Below are positions 41,024-51,532 of a stretch of DNA of 64,000 nucleotides, one piece after another. Origin of the DNA: AP-15 sp963701815 (GTDB lineage: Bacteria > Pseudomonadota > Alphaproteobacteria > ATCC43930 > CGMCC-115725). The translations under genes were made by a program, and so were the position numbers. The notes beneath the pieces are model-generated. The model had not been told where the DNA came from, did no database searches, and was given only the letters and a program-made list of their open reading frames with translations. Within the stretch, counting starts at the first letter, position 1. Every line of letters begins with the position of its first letter. Location: the NCBI GenBank assembly GCA_963701815.1, contig CAVPBN010000050.1, positions 62,001 through 126,000 on the forward strand. Direction: 5' to 3'.

Positions 41024-42099
41024 CGCTGTTTCACCTGGGCGGTCGGGCTTTTGCCGAGGCCGGTCCCGCCGGGTGTCGCCGCTGTATTCTGCCGTACGAA
41101 GATGGCTTCGACCCGCGGCGACGCCCCGCCGGGTTTGGCGGCGACGGTCATCATCCGGCTGACATTGCTTTTCAGGTCGACGACGGCGTATTGGCCGCGG
41201 ATCAGGTTCTGCCCTCGGGTGATCGTGACATTGCCGAGCAGGGTGACGATCCCGGTATCGGCATTATAGACGCCGTAATCGCCTCGGCCGATATCGGTCG
41301 CGGTCGAAACGACTACATTCCCCTGCGCATCGACGCGGCTGATCCGAGAGCCGCCGGCGTCGGCGCCGAGCGGCCCCGCCGCGGCGCCGGGCTTTGCCGG
41401 GCTGGTCGCCGGCGCGGGCTTTTGCGATGTTGCCGCCGGCTTGGCCTCGCCGGCTTTGCCCGCATCCACCGGCTTTTCCTTGATCATATGGGCGGTCAGC
41501 ACGTCGGCGCGGAGCCGTCGGTCGGCACGAACGGCGACCGCGTCGCCGCGGGCGACGGCGACCTGCTGCTGATCGTACCATTCAAGGCTGTCGCGCGCGG
41601 TCACCAGATCGGTCGGCGTCGTCAGTCGCAACCCCTTTCCGGTCATGACTGCGATCTGCCGGTCGACATCGTAGACCGCCCGGTCGCCGACTACCGCATC
41701 GGCGCCGTTGTCGATCCTGACGCGGCCATCGGCGTCGAGGCGGTAGATCTCAGTCCCGCCTTCGGCTCCTTTGGCCGGGCGATAATGCGCGGTCAAGGTA
41801 TCCGCGTGCACCTGGGTCGCGCCGCGCGTAGCCACGGCATTGCCGCGCGCGACATAAACTTGCGCCGCCTTCTGCCATTCGATGCCGGAATCCGCGGTAA
41901 TCTCCACCGGCCGGTTGTCGGCGTCGCCGCCGATGCCCGGCAGCTGAGCCGCGGCGGCTGGCCGGATGGCCGTCAACGCCAGCGTCGATGCGACGAGCAG
42001 CACCATCATGCATTGCTCGCACCGGAGCAACGGCCGGCCCGCCGCAGCGCGCCGGCCCGGGCCCGCGGCGCCGGATGCCGGGACCTCAGGCGGCGGCAT
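41020..42099 (-). CDS. lptA: LPS transport periplasmic protein LptA (OstA-like)
   Basis: An OstA-fold protein that forms the periplasmic bridge carrying LPS. The hydrophobic signal MMVLLVASTLALTAIRPAAA is preceded by about 30 residues if ATG 42099 is used; the ATG at 42009 directly before the signal is an alternative. The OstA repeats are visible (PVEITADSGIEWQKAAQVYV, DADGRVRIDNGADAVVGDRA). A proline/alanine-rich insert near residues 210-245 makes it longer than usual. It overlaps lptC by 14 bases and lptB by four. Confidence 0.86.
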   Translation of the reverse strand: MPPPEVPASGAAGPGRRAAAGRPLLRCEQCMMVLLVASTLALTAIRPAAAAQLPGIGGDADNRPVEITADSGIEWQKAAQVYVARGNAVATRGATQVHADTLTAHYRPAKGAEGGTEIYRLDADGRVRIDNGADAVVGDRAVYDVDRQIAVMTGKGLRLTTPTDLVTARDSLEWYDQQQVAVARGDAVAVRADRRLRADVLTAHMIKEKPVDAGKAGEAKPAATSQKPAPATSPAKPGAAAGPLGADAGGSRISRVDAQGNVVVSTATDIGRGDYGVYNADTGIVTLLGNVTITRGQNLIRGQYAVVDLKSNVSRMMTVAAKPGGASPRVEAIFVRQNTAATPGGTGLGKSPTAQVKQR

Positions 42100-43066
42100 G
42101 GCGATGTCCCTCGGCATCGGCCCCGAGCCCGGTCGCGCCGGTTTTTGTCGCCCGACCCGGCGCCGGGGGTTTGAGGACATGGCTGCGGTCCGGACGGGAA
42201 GGCGCAAGGACGCGCGGTCGCGCGGCCCTGCTGCCGCCGCGTAACGCGGTCGCAGCGGCGGGTCGCGGCGCCGGGGGCGGGCCGGCCGCGTCAGGGGAGT
42301 TGGTCATGACGGGCAGGGCGGCCGCGATCTCGGCTGCTTTTCTCTCGACATCCGCCGGTAGGGCCGGGGGGACCGCCGCGGCCCTGCTCGGCCGGGTTTC
42401 CTTGAGCAGCAGGCGCGACCGGCCGGTAAAGACGATTGTGTCGCCCTTGTCCTGGATCCTGAAGCCTTCGGCAGCGACGTCGCCCGAGGGGCCGCGCCCG
42501 CTGACCGGCTCGTGCCCGTCGGCGGTGTCGGCCGAGAGATCGATATGTGCCTGTTGGGTCACGAACCGGGTGCCGTTCTGATGGGTCAGGACGACGTCGC
42601 CGGACAGATCCAACAGCTGGGCCTGGGCTTGGTACACTCCGGTCGCGGCGGTCAGCACGACCTTCGCCCCGCCATGCACGACGATCTGTCCGCGCGGTTG
42701 GTCGAGCGACATCAAATCGTTACGGTCGGGCACCTGATGACCGACTGCTGCGGTCACGACATAGGGCCGGTTCAATCGATCGGTGCCGGCATAGCGGGGA
42801 TTGATCATCTGCAGTTCTCGCGCCTCGCGCAGATCGATCGCCGGGAACAGCAGCCTTGCCGTATCCAGCAACGGTTCGAGCCGCGGCCAGGCGGCGACCA
42901 GCAGCAGCAGAGCCATTCCGATCGCCGGTAGAACGCGCTTGAGCAGCGCGATGCGCCGGCTGTGACGGTCCGCTGCAAGGCGGAGCGGCCATTCGTCGGC
43001 GCCGCTGTGCGCCATCGGCGCGGCGGTCTCCTCGCCGCGTCGCGCCGGCTGTCCGATCGTCCTCAT
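42086..43066 (-). CDS. lptC: LPS export system protein LptC
   Basis: A 326-residue single-pass inner-membrane protein that hands LPS from LptBFG to LptA. A transmembrane helix (VLPAIGMALLLLVAAWPRL) lies near residue 45. The beta-jellyroll domain follows, with MINPRYAGTDRLNRPYVVTA and GVYQAQAQLLDLSGDVVLT. The last 90 residues are low-complexity and proline/alanine-rich, unusual for LptC. Its position between kdsD and lptA supports the call. Confidence 0.88.
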   Translation of the reverse strand: MRTIGQPARRGEETAAPMAHSGADEWPLRLAADRHSRRIALLKRVLPAIGMALLLLVAAWPRLEPLLDTARLLFPAIDLREARELQMINPRYAGTDRLNRPYVVTAAVGHQVPDRNDLMSLDQPRGQIVVHGGAKVVLTAATGVYQAQAQLLDLSGDVVLTHQNGTRFVTQQAHIDLSADTADGHEPVSGRGPSGDVAAEGFRIQDKGDTIVFTGRSRLLLKETRPSRAAAVPPALPADVERKAAEIAAALPVMTNSPDAAGPPPAPRPAAATALRGGSRAARPRVLAPSRPDRSHVLKPPAPGRATKTGATGLGADAEGHRHAAA

Positions 43067-43070
43067 CCGA

Positions 43071-44099
43071 TCACGCGACGCCGGCGCGCAAGCAGTCGTG
43101 CAGATGCAGAAAGCCGACGGGGCGGCCATCGCCATCGACGACGAAGAGCGCGGTTATCGCGGTGCGATTCATCAATCCTAACGCCTCTGCCGCCAATGCC
43201 GCGGCGGTGATCGTCTTGGGATTGACGTGCATGATTTCGTCAACATTTCGGCAGAGCAGCGTATCGCCCATATGTCGGCGCAAGTCGCCGTCGGTGATGA
43301 CGCCGACCAGCATTCCCCGCGAATCGCAGATGCCGACGCACCCAAAGCTCTTCGCCGTCATCACCAGGATCGCTTCCGACATTTGTGCGCCGGGGGCCAC
43401 CAGCGGGATTTCGTCTGCCGAATGCATGATGTCGCCGACGCGCAGCAACCGCCGTCCGAGCTTCCCGCCCGGATGGAACAGGCGGAAATCGGCCGACGAA
43501 AAGCCGTTGCGCCCGAGCAAGGCGATCGCCAATGCGTCGCCCAGCGCGATCATCATCGTCGTCGAGGTGGTCGGCGCCAGTCCCATCGGGCAGGCTTCGG
43601 CGGCATTGGGGAGCAACAGCACGACGTCAGCCGCCTCGGAGAGAGTCGATCCCGCGCCGCCGGTGACGGCGATCAGCGGGATCCCGAACCGGCGCGAATA
43701 GGCGATGACGTCGGCCAGTTCGCTGGTTTCCCCGGAGTTCGACAGCGCTAAGATCGCGTCGCCGCCGCCGATCATGCCGAGATCGCCGTGGCTCGCCTCG
43801 ACCGGATGAACGAACTGCGCCGGGGTGCCGGTCGAGGCAAGGGTCGCGGCAATCTTGCGGGCGACGTGGCCGCTCTTGCCGAGGCCGGTGACGATGACCC
43901 GCCCGGTCGCCGTCGCACAGACATCGACCGCGGCGGCGAAGGCGTCGTCCAAACCTGCCGCGAGGCTCTCGAGCCCCCCGATCTCGGCGCGAATCGCCGC
44001 CCGGGCAACGGCGAGATCGCAAGGACTTTCCGCTCGATGCCGCGGGTCAACGCGTCCGGAGTGCGCCGAACTCGACCCGACCCCAGCCGCGTCGGTCAT
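43071..44099 (-). CDS. kdsD: Arabinose-5-phosphate isomerase (KpsF/GutQ family)
   Basis: A 342-residue SIS-CBS protein that interconverts ribulose-5-phosphate and arabinose-5-phosphate, the precursor of Kdo in LPS. The SIS domain has VIVTGLGKSGHVARKIAATL, VEASHGDLGMI and LALSNSGETSELADVI. Two CBS domains follow: DIMHSADEIPLVAP with MLVGVITDGDLRRHM, and VDEIMHVNPKTI with FVVDGDGRPVGFLHLHD. The start MTDAAG at 44099 was chosen over one further upstream because homology is weak before it. It is between rnd and lptC, as in related genomes. Confidence 0.93.
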   Translation of the reverse strand: MTDAAGVGSSSAHSGRVDPRHRAESPCDLAVARAAIRAEIGGLESLAAGLDDAFAAAVDVCATATGRVIVTGLGKSGHVARKIAATLASTGTPAQFVHPVEASHGDLGMIGGGDAILALSNSGETSELADVIAYSRRFGIPLIAVTGGAGSTLSEAADVVLLLPNAAEACPMGLAPTTSTTMMIALGDALAIALLGRNGFSSADFRLFHPGGKLGRRLLRVGDIMHSADEIPLVAPGAQMSEAILVMTAKSFGCVGICDSRGMLVGVITDGDLRRHMGDTLLCRNVDEIMHVNPKTITAAALAAEALGLMNRTAITALFVVDGDGRPVGFLHLHDCLRAGVA

Positions 44100-44164
44100 C
44101 GCCGGCCAACCCGGCAGGCTTGCATCGATCGGCGCCAACAGAAATCCCGCCCCCAACCGTGCCG

Positions 44165-44776
44165 CTAATGCGCGAAGATGTCTTGCTCCGCCCAGCCTTC
44201 GAGATCAAGCAGAACGCGATGCGGCAGGAATTCAAAGCATGAGCGAGCAAGCGCCATGCGCCCCTCGCGAGCCAGCATCGAATCGAGCCGGGCGCGCAGC
44301 GCATGGAGATAGAGCACGTCCGAGGCGGCGTAGCGCAGCTGCTCGGCCGACAGGGTCTGCGCTCCCCAATCGGAACTCTGCTGCTGCTTCGACACCTCGA
44401 CGCTCAGCAGGTCCTTGCACAGATCGCGCAGGCCGTGACGGTCGGTAAACGTGCGCACCAGGCGCGAGGCAATCTTGGTGCAATAGACCGGGTGCGCCAT
44501 GACCCCGAGATAGCGGTACAGCATGGCCAGATCAAAGCGGGCGAAATGGAACAGCTTGGTCACCTCGCGATCGGTCAGCAATTGCCGCAGCCGCGGCGCC
44601 GCATAGGCGCCGGGGGCGAGTTGAACCAGATGCGCATCGCCGTCGCCGGCCGACAACTGCACCAGACAGAGCCGGTCGCGATGCGGGTTCAGCCCCATCG
44701 CCTCGGTGTCGATCGCCACTGTCGTCCCGAAATCGAGGCCTTCGGGCAGATCGCCCTGATGAAGCTGATAGGTCAT
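44165..44776 (-). CDS. rnd: Ribonuclease D-like 3'-5' exonuclease
   Basis: A 203-residue DEDDy exonuclease lacking the HRDC domains of full RNase D. Catalytic carboxylates are in TVAIDTEAMGL, KLFHFARFDLAMLYRYLG and QLRYAASDVLYLHALRARL (ExoIII motif with its tyrosine). It probably trims tRNA or other RNA 3' ends. It lies 50 bases from a tRNA-Leu gene. Confidence 0.9.
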   Translation of the reverse strand: MTYQLHQGDLPEGLDFGTTVAIDTEAMGLNPHRDRLCLVQLSAGDGDAHLVQLAPGAYAAPRLRQLLTDREVTKLFHFARFDLAMLYRYLGVMAHPVYCTKIASRLVRTFTDRHGLRDLCKDLLSVEVSKQQQSSDWGAQTLSAEQLRYAASDVLYLHALRARLDSMLAREGRMALARSCFEFLPHRVLLDLEGWAEQDIFAH

Positions 44777-44826
44777 CCTGTCTTGCGGCGTCGCGGCGGA
44801 CTGCGGAGCGGTGCCCTATTGCAAAA

Positions 44827-44913
44827 TGGTGCCCAGGAGAAGACTCGAACTTCCACGAGCTTTCGCCCACTAGAACCTGAATTTAGCGCGTCTACCAATT
44901 TCGCCACCTGGGC
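44827..44913 (-). tRNA. tRNA-Leu, anticodon CAG
   Basis: An 87-base tRNA with encoded CCA. The acceptor arm GCCCAGG pairs with CCTGGGC, followed by A and CCA. The D-region TGGCGAAATTGGTAGACGC is typical of leucine tRNAs, the anticodon loop is TTCAGGT, and there is a long variable arm (GGGCGAAAGCTC region). One A-C mismatch in the anticodon stem may be a base error. It reads CUG codons. Confidence 0.92.
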
Positions 44914-44981
44914 CGATGGAGCAGGCGGACATAAGCCCGCCCGGTTACGATGTCAACGCGCCGCGTGACGGTGCGCCGCGC

Positions 44982-45103
44982 TCACCGCTCCGCCTTGACC
45001 ACGACCTTGATCGCATCCTCGATGCGATCGCGGGCGTACTGAGCGCGGTCGGCAACTCGTCGAGGGCAAAAGTGCGGGTGTGGATCAGCCGGGCGGCCTA
45101 ACC
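44982..45103 (-). pseudogene. Remnant of a zinc-dependent alcohol dehydrogenase (C-terminus only)
   Basis: The minus strand encodes RLIHTRTFALDELPTAL and, after a one-base shift near 45052, YARDRIEDAIKVVVKAER and a stop. This is the characteristic C-terminal 40 residues of MDR-family zinc alcohol dehydrogenases. No preceding ADH sequence exists upstream, so it is a fragment left by deletion or rearrangement beside the tRNA-Leu gene. Confidence 0.6.
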
Positions 45104-45241
45104 CGTGGCTGTGCCCGGTGGCAGCGACGCGGTTCGGTCACGGTGTGCCGGCTTCCGGCAGTCGGCGGGCGGCGCTATAGAAGGCGTTACCGGAGATCGA
45201 GCATTCCGGCGGGGCGGCGGAGCGAAGGTCGCGGGGACAGG

Positions 45242-46187
45242 ATGAAGAATGAGAGGATCGCCGTGCTCGGCGGGTCCGGCTTTATCGGCCGCTACATTGT
45301 CCGCCGGCTCGCCGAACGCGGCCACCGGATCGCAGTCGGCTGCCGCAATGCCGAGGCCGCCAAATTCCTGAAGCCGATGGGCGAGGTCGGTCAGATCGCC
45401 CTCTTGAACGTCGCCCTGGACGACGCCGAGCTGCTGCCGGCCTTTCTTGCCGGCAACGAGGGGCTGATCAATTGCGTCGGGATTTTGCAGGAAGCCCGAC
45501 GGCAGACCTTCGAGCTGGTCCACCATGTCGGCCCGGCCCGGCTCGCCCGGCTGGCCCGCGACGCCGGAATCGAGCGCTTTGTCCACATCTCGGCGCTCGG
45601 CGCCGATTCGCGGTCATCCTCGGCCTATGCCCGCACCAAAGCGGCGGGCGAGCAGGCTGTGCGCGATGCCTTTCCGACCGTGACGATCTTGCGCCCGTCG
45701 ATCGTATTCGGTCCGGAGGACCAGTTCTTCAACCGGTTTGCGGCGATGGCGACGATGCTGCCGATTTTGCCGCTGATCGGCGGCGGCGACACGCGGTTCC
45801 AGCCGGTCTATGTCGGCGATGTCGCCGATGCGGCAGTCAAATGCCTCGACGATCCGGCGGCGGCCGGGCGTACCTACGAACTCGGCGGTCCGCAAACCTA
45901 TACCTTTCGCGAACTCCTCGAACTGGTGCTGAGCGAGATTCGACGAAAACGCCGATTCTGTCGACATCCCGTTCGGACTGGCGATGCTGCAGGCGCGGCT
46001 GATGTCGGTACTGCCGAACAAACCGTTGACGCCGGATCAGGTCGAGCTGTTGAAACAGGACAACATCGTCGCCCCCCAGGCGCTGAATTTCGCCAGCCTC
46101 GGCATCGCTCCGACGGCGGTCGAGGCGGTACTGCCGACTTATCTCGATCGCTTCCGGCGCGGCGGCTGGTACACGCGGCGCGCCTGA
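45242..46187 (+). pseudogene. Complex I NDUFA9-like NAD(P)-binding protein, one frameshift
   Basis: An atypical short-chain dehydrogenase related to the NDUFA9 accessory subunit of respiratory complex I. The nucleotide-binding motif is VLGGSGFIGRYIVRRLAERG. Then come NCVGILQEARRQTFELVHH, VHISALGAD and TILRPSIVFGPEDQFFNRF. After a one-base gain near 45948 the C-terminus continues FGLAMLQARLMSVLPNKPLT and VLPTYLDRFRRGGWY. The ATG at 45242 has GGGGACAGG upstream. The corrected length is about 315 residues. Confidence 0.85.
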
Positions 46188-46253
46188 GGCGCTTTCGCGA
46201 CGGCGCCGCTTGGGCTAGGTTCGCGGCCGGCTTGGGGATTGGGATCATCATCG

Positions 46254-46805
46254 ATGGCAGCGTTTGGTCGGCTCGTCGTGCTGATCGCCGCGCTCGTTCT
46301 GGGAGGCAAGGCGATGGCCGCGGATCTCGAGAATACGATCTATCTGGACGTGCCGGCAGGCCGCGTCGTGATTGCGATGCGGCCGGATCTGGCGCCGGCC
46401 ACCTGCGCCCAGATCAAGGCGCTGGTACGGAGAGGCTTCTACAACGGTCTCGTCTTTCACCGGGTGATCGCCGGCTTCATGGCCCAGACCGGCGATCCGA
46501 ACGGCGACGGCACCGGCGGCTCGGGCCATCCGCTGAAGGCCGAGTTCTCCGGCGAGAAATTCGCGCGCGGCACGGTGGCGATGGCCCGCGCCTCTGACCC
46601 CGACAGCGCCGACAGTCAGTTTTTCATCATGTTCGCACCCGAGCCCTCGCTCGACGGCAAATACACCATCTGGGGCAACGTCGTCGCCGGGATGGAGTTC
46701 ATCGACCAGATCAAGAAGGGCGACCCGGCGAACAACGGCACGGTCGCCAATCCCGACAAAATCATCAAGATGCAGGTCGCCGCCGACGCCGAGAAGAAGC
46801 CTTGA
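46254..46805 (+). CDS. Peptidyl-prolyl cis-trans isomerase (cyclophilin type), exported
   Basis: A 183-residue cyclophilin with an N-terminal signal peptide (RLVVLIAALVLGGKAMA), so it should act in the periplasm. Core motifs are YNGLVFHRVIAGFMAQTGDP, GTVAMARASDPDSADSQFFI and TIWGNVVAGMEFID. The start at 46254 places the signal directly at the N-terminus. It follows the NDUFA9-like gene on the same strand. Confidence 0.92.
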   Translation: MAAFGRLVVLIAALVLGGKAMAADLENTIYLDVPAGRVVIAMRPDLAPATCAQIKALVRRGFYNGLVFHRVIAGFMAQTGDPNGDGTGGSGHPLKAEFSGEKFARGTVAMARASDPDSADSQFFIMFAPEPSLDGKYTIWGNVVAGMEFIDQIKKGDPANNGTVANPDKIIKMQVAADAEKKP

Positions 46806-46812
46806 CGTTGCG

Positions 46813-48169
<1,357 letters not shown>

Positions 48170-48179
<10 letters not shown>

Positions 48180-48925
48180 GACAGCAGGCGGGCGCGGTGG
48201 CGCTTGAGCCAGGCTCGCGGCGCGGCGTTGCCCGGCGCCAGGCTTTCGACCAGCTGCCAAAATTTGGGGCCGTGGTTCATCTCGGCCAGGTGTGCCACCT
48301 CATGCGCCACGACGTAGGCGAGGACCGCCTCCGGCGCCAAAATCAGCCGCCAACTGAAGGACAGATTGCCGTGCGCCGAACAGCTGCCCCAGCGACTCCG
48401 GGTGTCGCGCACGGTGACTCGCGCCGCCTTGCGTCCGATGCGCAGAGCAAGCGCCCGGGCGCGGCCGGCCAACTCGGCCAAAGCCAGCGCCGCCAGATGG
48501 TCGCGGACGCGGCGCGCCAGATGCTCGGGCTCGCCGCGCACCCGGATCTCGCCGGCGATGATCGCCACCGCAGGCGCCGCCGGATCGGGCTCGCGGCAGA
48601 TCCGGTGCGGAACCCCGAGCACCGGTACGATCGCACCGGCGACGAACGGCGCCGGCGACGGCAGCGCATCGAGCCGGGCCATGATCCAGCCCCGCTGCGC
48701 GATCAGGAAGCGCAGCGCGAGTTTCGCCGACACCCCGCGCGGCAGAACCAGCTCGACCCGGCGGTCGGCCGCATCGATGCGCAGCCCGACGCGGCGTGCC
48801 CGCGCGCTGACGCGGATCGACACCGGCGCGCCGAGATCGAGCGCCGCCGCCAGTTGCCGCAATTCCTCGGCCGGCGATTCGCCGCGCGGTCGTGCGCGGT
48901 CGACGGGAGTGGTGCGCAGGCTCAA
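48170..48925 (-). CDS. YgjP-type M48 family metallopeptidase (DUF45)
   Basis: A 251-residue predicted zinc peptidase. The metal motif HEVAHLAEMNHGPKFW (HExxH with a later histidine) is near residue 205, preceded by RSRWGSCSAHGNLSFSWRLIL, the hallmark of this family. The N-terminal half is a strand-rich region (RRVELVLPRGVSAK). It may associate with restriction or repair systems in some genomes, but no such gene adjoins it. It converges on ampG with a ten-base overlap. Confidence 0.88.
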
Positions 48926-49028
48926 TGTCCGGCTCCGGTATTCGGCAAACCGTCATAAAGCTTTCCGCCTTTGGGTTTACTCTGCAAGCTCGTTGACACC
49001 GGTCGATCCCGACTCGCAAGGGGACGAG

Positions 49029-50351
49029 ATGAGACGCACAATCCTGGCCATTGCTGTTGCAGTTTTGGCCGCTTTCGGCGCCGGTGCCGCGTCGGCGGCG
49101 CCGATCGAGCTGCAATGGTGGCACGCGATGACCGCGGTCAATGCCGCGTTGGTCAACAAGATCGCCGCCGATTTCAACGCCTCGCAATCCGCGTACAAGA
49201 TCGTGCCGGTGTTCAAGGGCTCCTATGCCGAGACGATGACCGCCGGGATCGCCGCCTACCGCGCCGGCGCCGCCCCCGACATCATCCAGATCTTCGAAGT
49301 CGGCACCGCGACGATGATGGCGGCAAAGGGGGCGATAAAGCCGGTCTATCAGCTGATGCAGGAAGCCGGCGAGCCGTTCGATCCAAAGGCCTATCTGCCG
49401 GCGGTGACCGGCTACTACAGCACTGCCGACGGCAAGATGCTGTCTTTGCCGTTCAACAGTTCGACCGCGATCACCTATTGGAACAAGGATGCGTTCAAAA
49501 AGGCTGGCCTCGACCCGGAGCGCCCGCCGAAGACCTGGCCCGAGACTTTTGCGATGGCCGAAAAGCTGCGCGCTGCCGGGGTCCCGTGCGGCTTTACCGC
49601 CGGCTGGATCAGCTGGACCCAGATCGAGCAGTTCAGCGCCTGGCACAATCTGGCCTTCGCCAGCAAGGAAGACGGGTTCGGAGGCCCCGAGGCCCGGCTC
49701 GAATTCAACAATCCGACCGTCGTCAGGCACATCGCCAATCTGGCTGCGGCGCAAAAAGACAAGAGCTTTGATTACGGCGGGCGCACCAGCGAGCCCGAGG
49801 GCAAGTTTCTGAACGGCGAGTGCGGGATGATCCAGACCTCGTCCGGCGCCTACGGGACCTTCAAATCCGGCGCCAAATTCGATTTCGGTATGACCGAGCT
49901 GCCCTATTACCCGGATGTCCCGGGCGCGCCGCAGAATTCGATCATCGGCGGCGCCAGCTTGTGGGTCATGGCGGGCAAGACCCCCGAGGAGTACAAGGGT
50001 GTCGCAAAATTCTTCACGTTTCTGTCACAAACCGGCCTGCAGCAACAGCTGCACGAGGTGACCGGCTATTTGCCGATCACCAAGGCCGCGTACGAGGCGA
50101 CCAAGGCCTCCGGTTTTTATCAAAAGAACCCGGGCCGCGAGATCCCGGTCCTGCAGATGACGGCAAAACCGCCGACCGAGAATTCGCGCGGGCTGCGCCT
50201 CGGCAATCTGGTCCAGATTCGCGACATCATCGCCGAGGATCTCGAAGCGGTGTTCGCCGGCAAGGAGGCCGCGCAGGCAGGTCTCGACGATGCGGTCAAG
50301 CGCGGCAACGCTCTGTTGCAGCAGTTCGAGCAGAATACGCGGCAGCAGTGA
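49029..50351 (+). CDS. ugpB: ABC transporter substrate-binding protein, sn-glycerol-3-phosphate type (UgpB)
   Basis: A 440-residue periplasmic binding protein with a cleavable signal (ILAIAVAVLAAFGAGAASA). It shows LQWWHAMTAVNAALVNKIAADF, AGAAPDIIQIFEVGTATMMA, LPFNSSTAITYWNKDAFKKAG and LPYYPDVPGAPQNSIIGGAS. The last of these is characteristic of UgpB. It would bind glycerol-3-phosphate or glycerophosphodiesters. The matching permeases lie 1.2 kb downstream, separated by an unrelated binding-protein gene. Confidence 0.92.
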   Translation: MRRTILAIAVAVLAAFGAGAASAAPIELQWWHAMTAVNAALVNKIAADFNASQSAYKIVPVFKGSYAETMTAGIAAYRAGAAPDIIQIFEVGTATMMAAKGAIKPVYQLMQEAGEPFDPKAYLPAVTGYYSTADGKMLSLPFNSSTAITYWNKDAFKKAGLDPERPPKTWPETFAMAEKLRAAGVPCGFTAGWISWTQIEQFSAWHNLAFASKEDGFGGPEARLEFNNPTVVRHIANLAAAQKDKSFDYGGRTSEPEGKFLNGECGMIQTSSGAYGTFKSGAKFDFGMTELPYYPDVPGAPQNSIIGGASLWVMAGKTPEEYKGVAKFFTFLSQTGLQQQLHEVTGYLPITKAAYEATKASGFYQKNPGREIPVLQMTAKPPTENSRGLRLGNLVQIRDIIAEDLEAVFAGKEAAQAGLDDAVKRGNALLQQFEQNTRQQ

Positions 50352-50352
50352 C

Positions 50353-51339
50353 GTGAGGCGGCGCGAATTCATCGCCGTGCTTGGCGGGGCGGCAGCCTGG
50401 CCGCTCGCGGCGCACGTGCAGCAGCCCGAGCGGGTTCGCCGAGTTGGCGTGTTGAACCCTTCCCGCGAGAACGACCCGCTCGCTCAGCCAAGGGTAACGG
50501 CCTTTGTGCAGGCGCTGGGGCGTTTCGGGTGGGTCGAGGGTAAGAATATCCGGATCGACTATCGTTTTGCCGCGGGCGATTCAACCCTCTTTAAAACCTA
50601 TGCGGCAGAACTGGTCGGCCTGTCACCGGACGTAATTCTTGCAAACTCCTCGTCGGCGGTCGCGGCGCTGCAGCAACTGACGCGCACGATACCGGTCGTT
50701 TTCACGCCCGTGGCCGATCCCGTCGGGCAGGGCTTTGTTCAGAGCCTCGCGCGACCCGGCGGGAACCTCACGGGGTTCAGCTCGTACGACGCGGAGCTGA
50801 TGGGAAAATGGGTCCAGTTGCTCAAGGAGGTCGCGCCAAGTGTCACGCGGGTTGCCGTCATCTTCAACCCGGACACCGCACCTTTCGCCCCATTGTTCAA
50901 CCGCGCGATCGAGACCGCCGCCCCGTCCTTCGGGATGACGGTGACGCTGGCTCCGGTGCACGACGACGCGGGAATCGAAACAGCCGTCGCCTCCCACGCA
51001 CGCGAGCCGGGAGGCGGCTTGATCAATTTTCCGGAGAGTTTCTCCACCACCCATCGCGATGCAATCGTCGCCGCAGCGGCCCGTCACGGGTTACCCCAAA
51101 TCGGCCAGCCGGATTTGGCGAGAGCTGGCGGCCTGATGTCCTACTGGTTCGACATAGTCGACGGGTACGCGCAGGCGGCATCCTACGTCGACCGGATCCT
51201 CAAGGGCGCCAGTCCGGCCGACCTCCCCGTTCAGCAGCCGAAGAAATACTCGCTGATCATCAACCTCAAGACCGCAAAGGCGCTCGGCCTCACCGTCCCG
51301 CAATCGATCCTCGTCCGTGCCGATGAGGTAATCGAATGA
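50353..51339 (+). CDS. ABC transporter substrate-binding protein (PF04392 type), orphan
   Basis: A 328-residue binding protein starting with GTG two bases after the ugpB stop. It has a twin-arginine-like N-terminus (RRREFIAVLGGAAAWPLAAH). Family motifs are RRVGVLNPSRENDP, FVQALGRFGWVEGKNIRIDYR, VFTPVADPVGQGFVQSLARP and NFPESFSTTHRDAI. This family is very abundant in Bradyrhizobium-like genomes, often as orphans. Its position inside the ugp cluster, followed by a palindromic element, suggests that it was inserted there. The ligand is unknown. Confidence 0.88.
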   Translation: MRRREFIAVLGGAAAWPLAAHVQQPERVRRVGVLNPSRENDPLAQPRVTAFVQALGRFGWVEGKNIRIDYRFAAGDSTLFKTYAAELVGLSPDVILANSSSAVAALQQLTRTIPVVFTPVADPVGQGFVQSLARPGGNLTGFSSYDAELMGKWVQLLKEVAPSVTRVAVIFNPDTAPFAPLFNRAIETAAPSFGMTVTLAPVHDDAGIETAVASHAREPGGGLINFPESFSTTHRDAIVAAAARHGLPQIGQPDLARAGGLMSYWFDIVDGYAQAASYVDRILKGASPADLPVQQPKKYSLIINLKTAKALGLTVPQSILVRADEVIE

Positions 51340-51355
51340 GATGGCAGCGAATTCC

Positions 51356-51440
51356 CCCTCTCCGCCCCTGGGGGCGGAGAGGGCCGGGGTGAGGTGGGGG
51401 ATTCCAGAGCGCTGGCCGAAACCCACCTCACCCTCCCCGT
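51356..51440. repeat. Palindromic intergenic repeat element
   Basis: A perfect 13-pair hairpin (CCCTCTCCGCCCC at 51356, GGGGCGGAGAGGG at 51371) is followed by CGGGGTGAGGTGGG. An inverted partner, CCCACCTCACCCTCCCC, lies near 51422. This composition is typical of dispersed palindromes in large alphaproteobacterial genomes and may also terminate transcription. Confidence 0.65.
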
Positions 51441-51532
51441 CGCTGGCGCTGGATACAGATAGAAATGTATGTGTGCCCTGGAGTGGAAGCGGAAAAGGGC
51501 CGGGGTGGGGCCGACGCGGCGGGGATTAGGTA

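Noticed and set aside
44916..45101. A 61-residue plus-strand frame after tRNA-Leu
   Set aside because: The conserved signal is on the opposite strand, where it encodes an alcohol-dehydrogenase tail.
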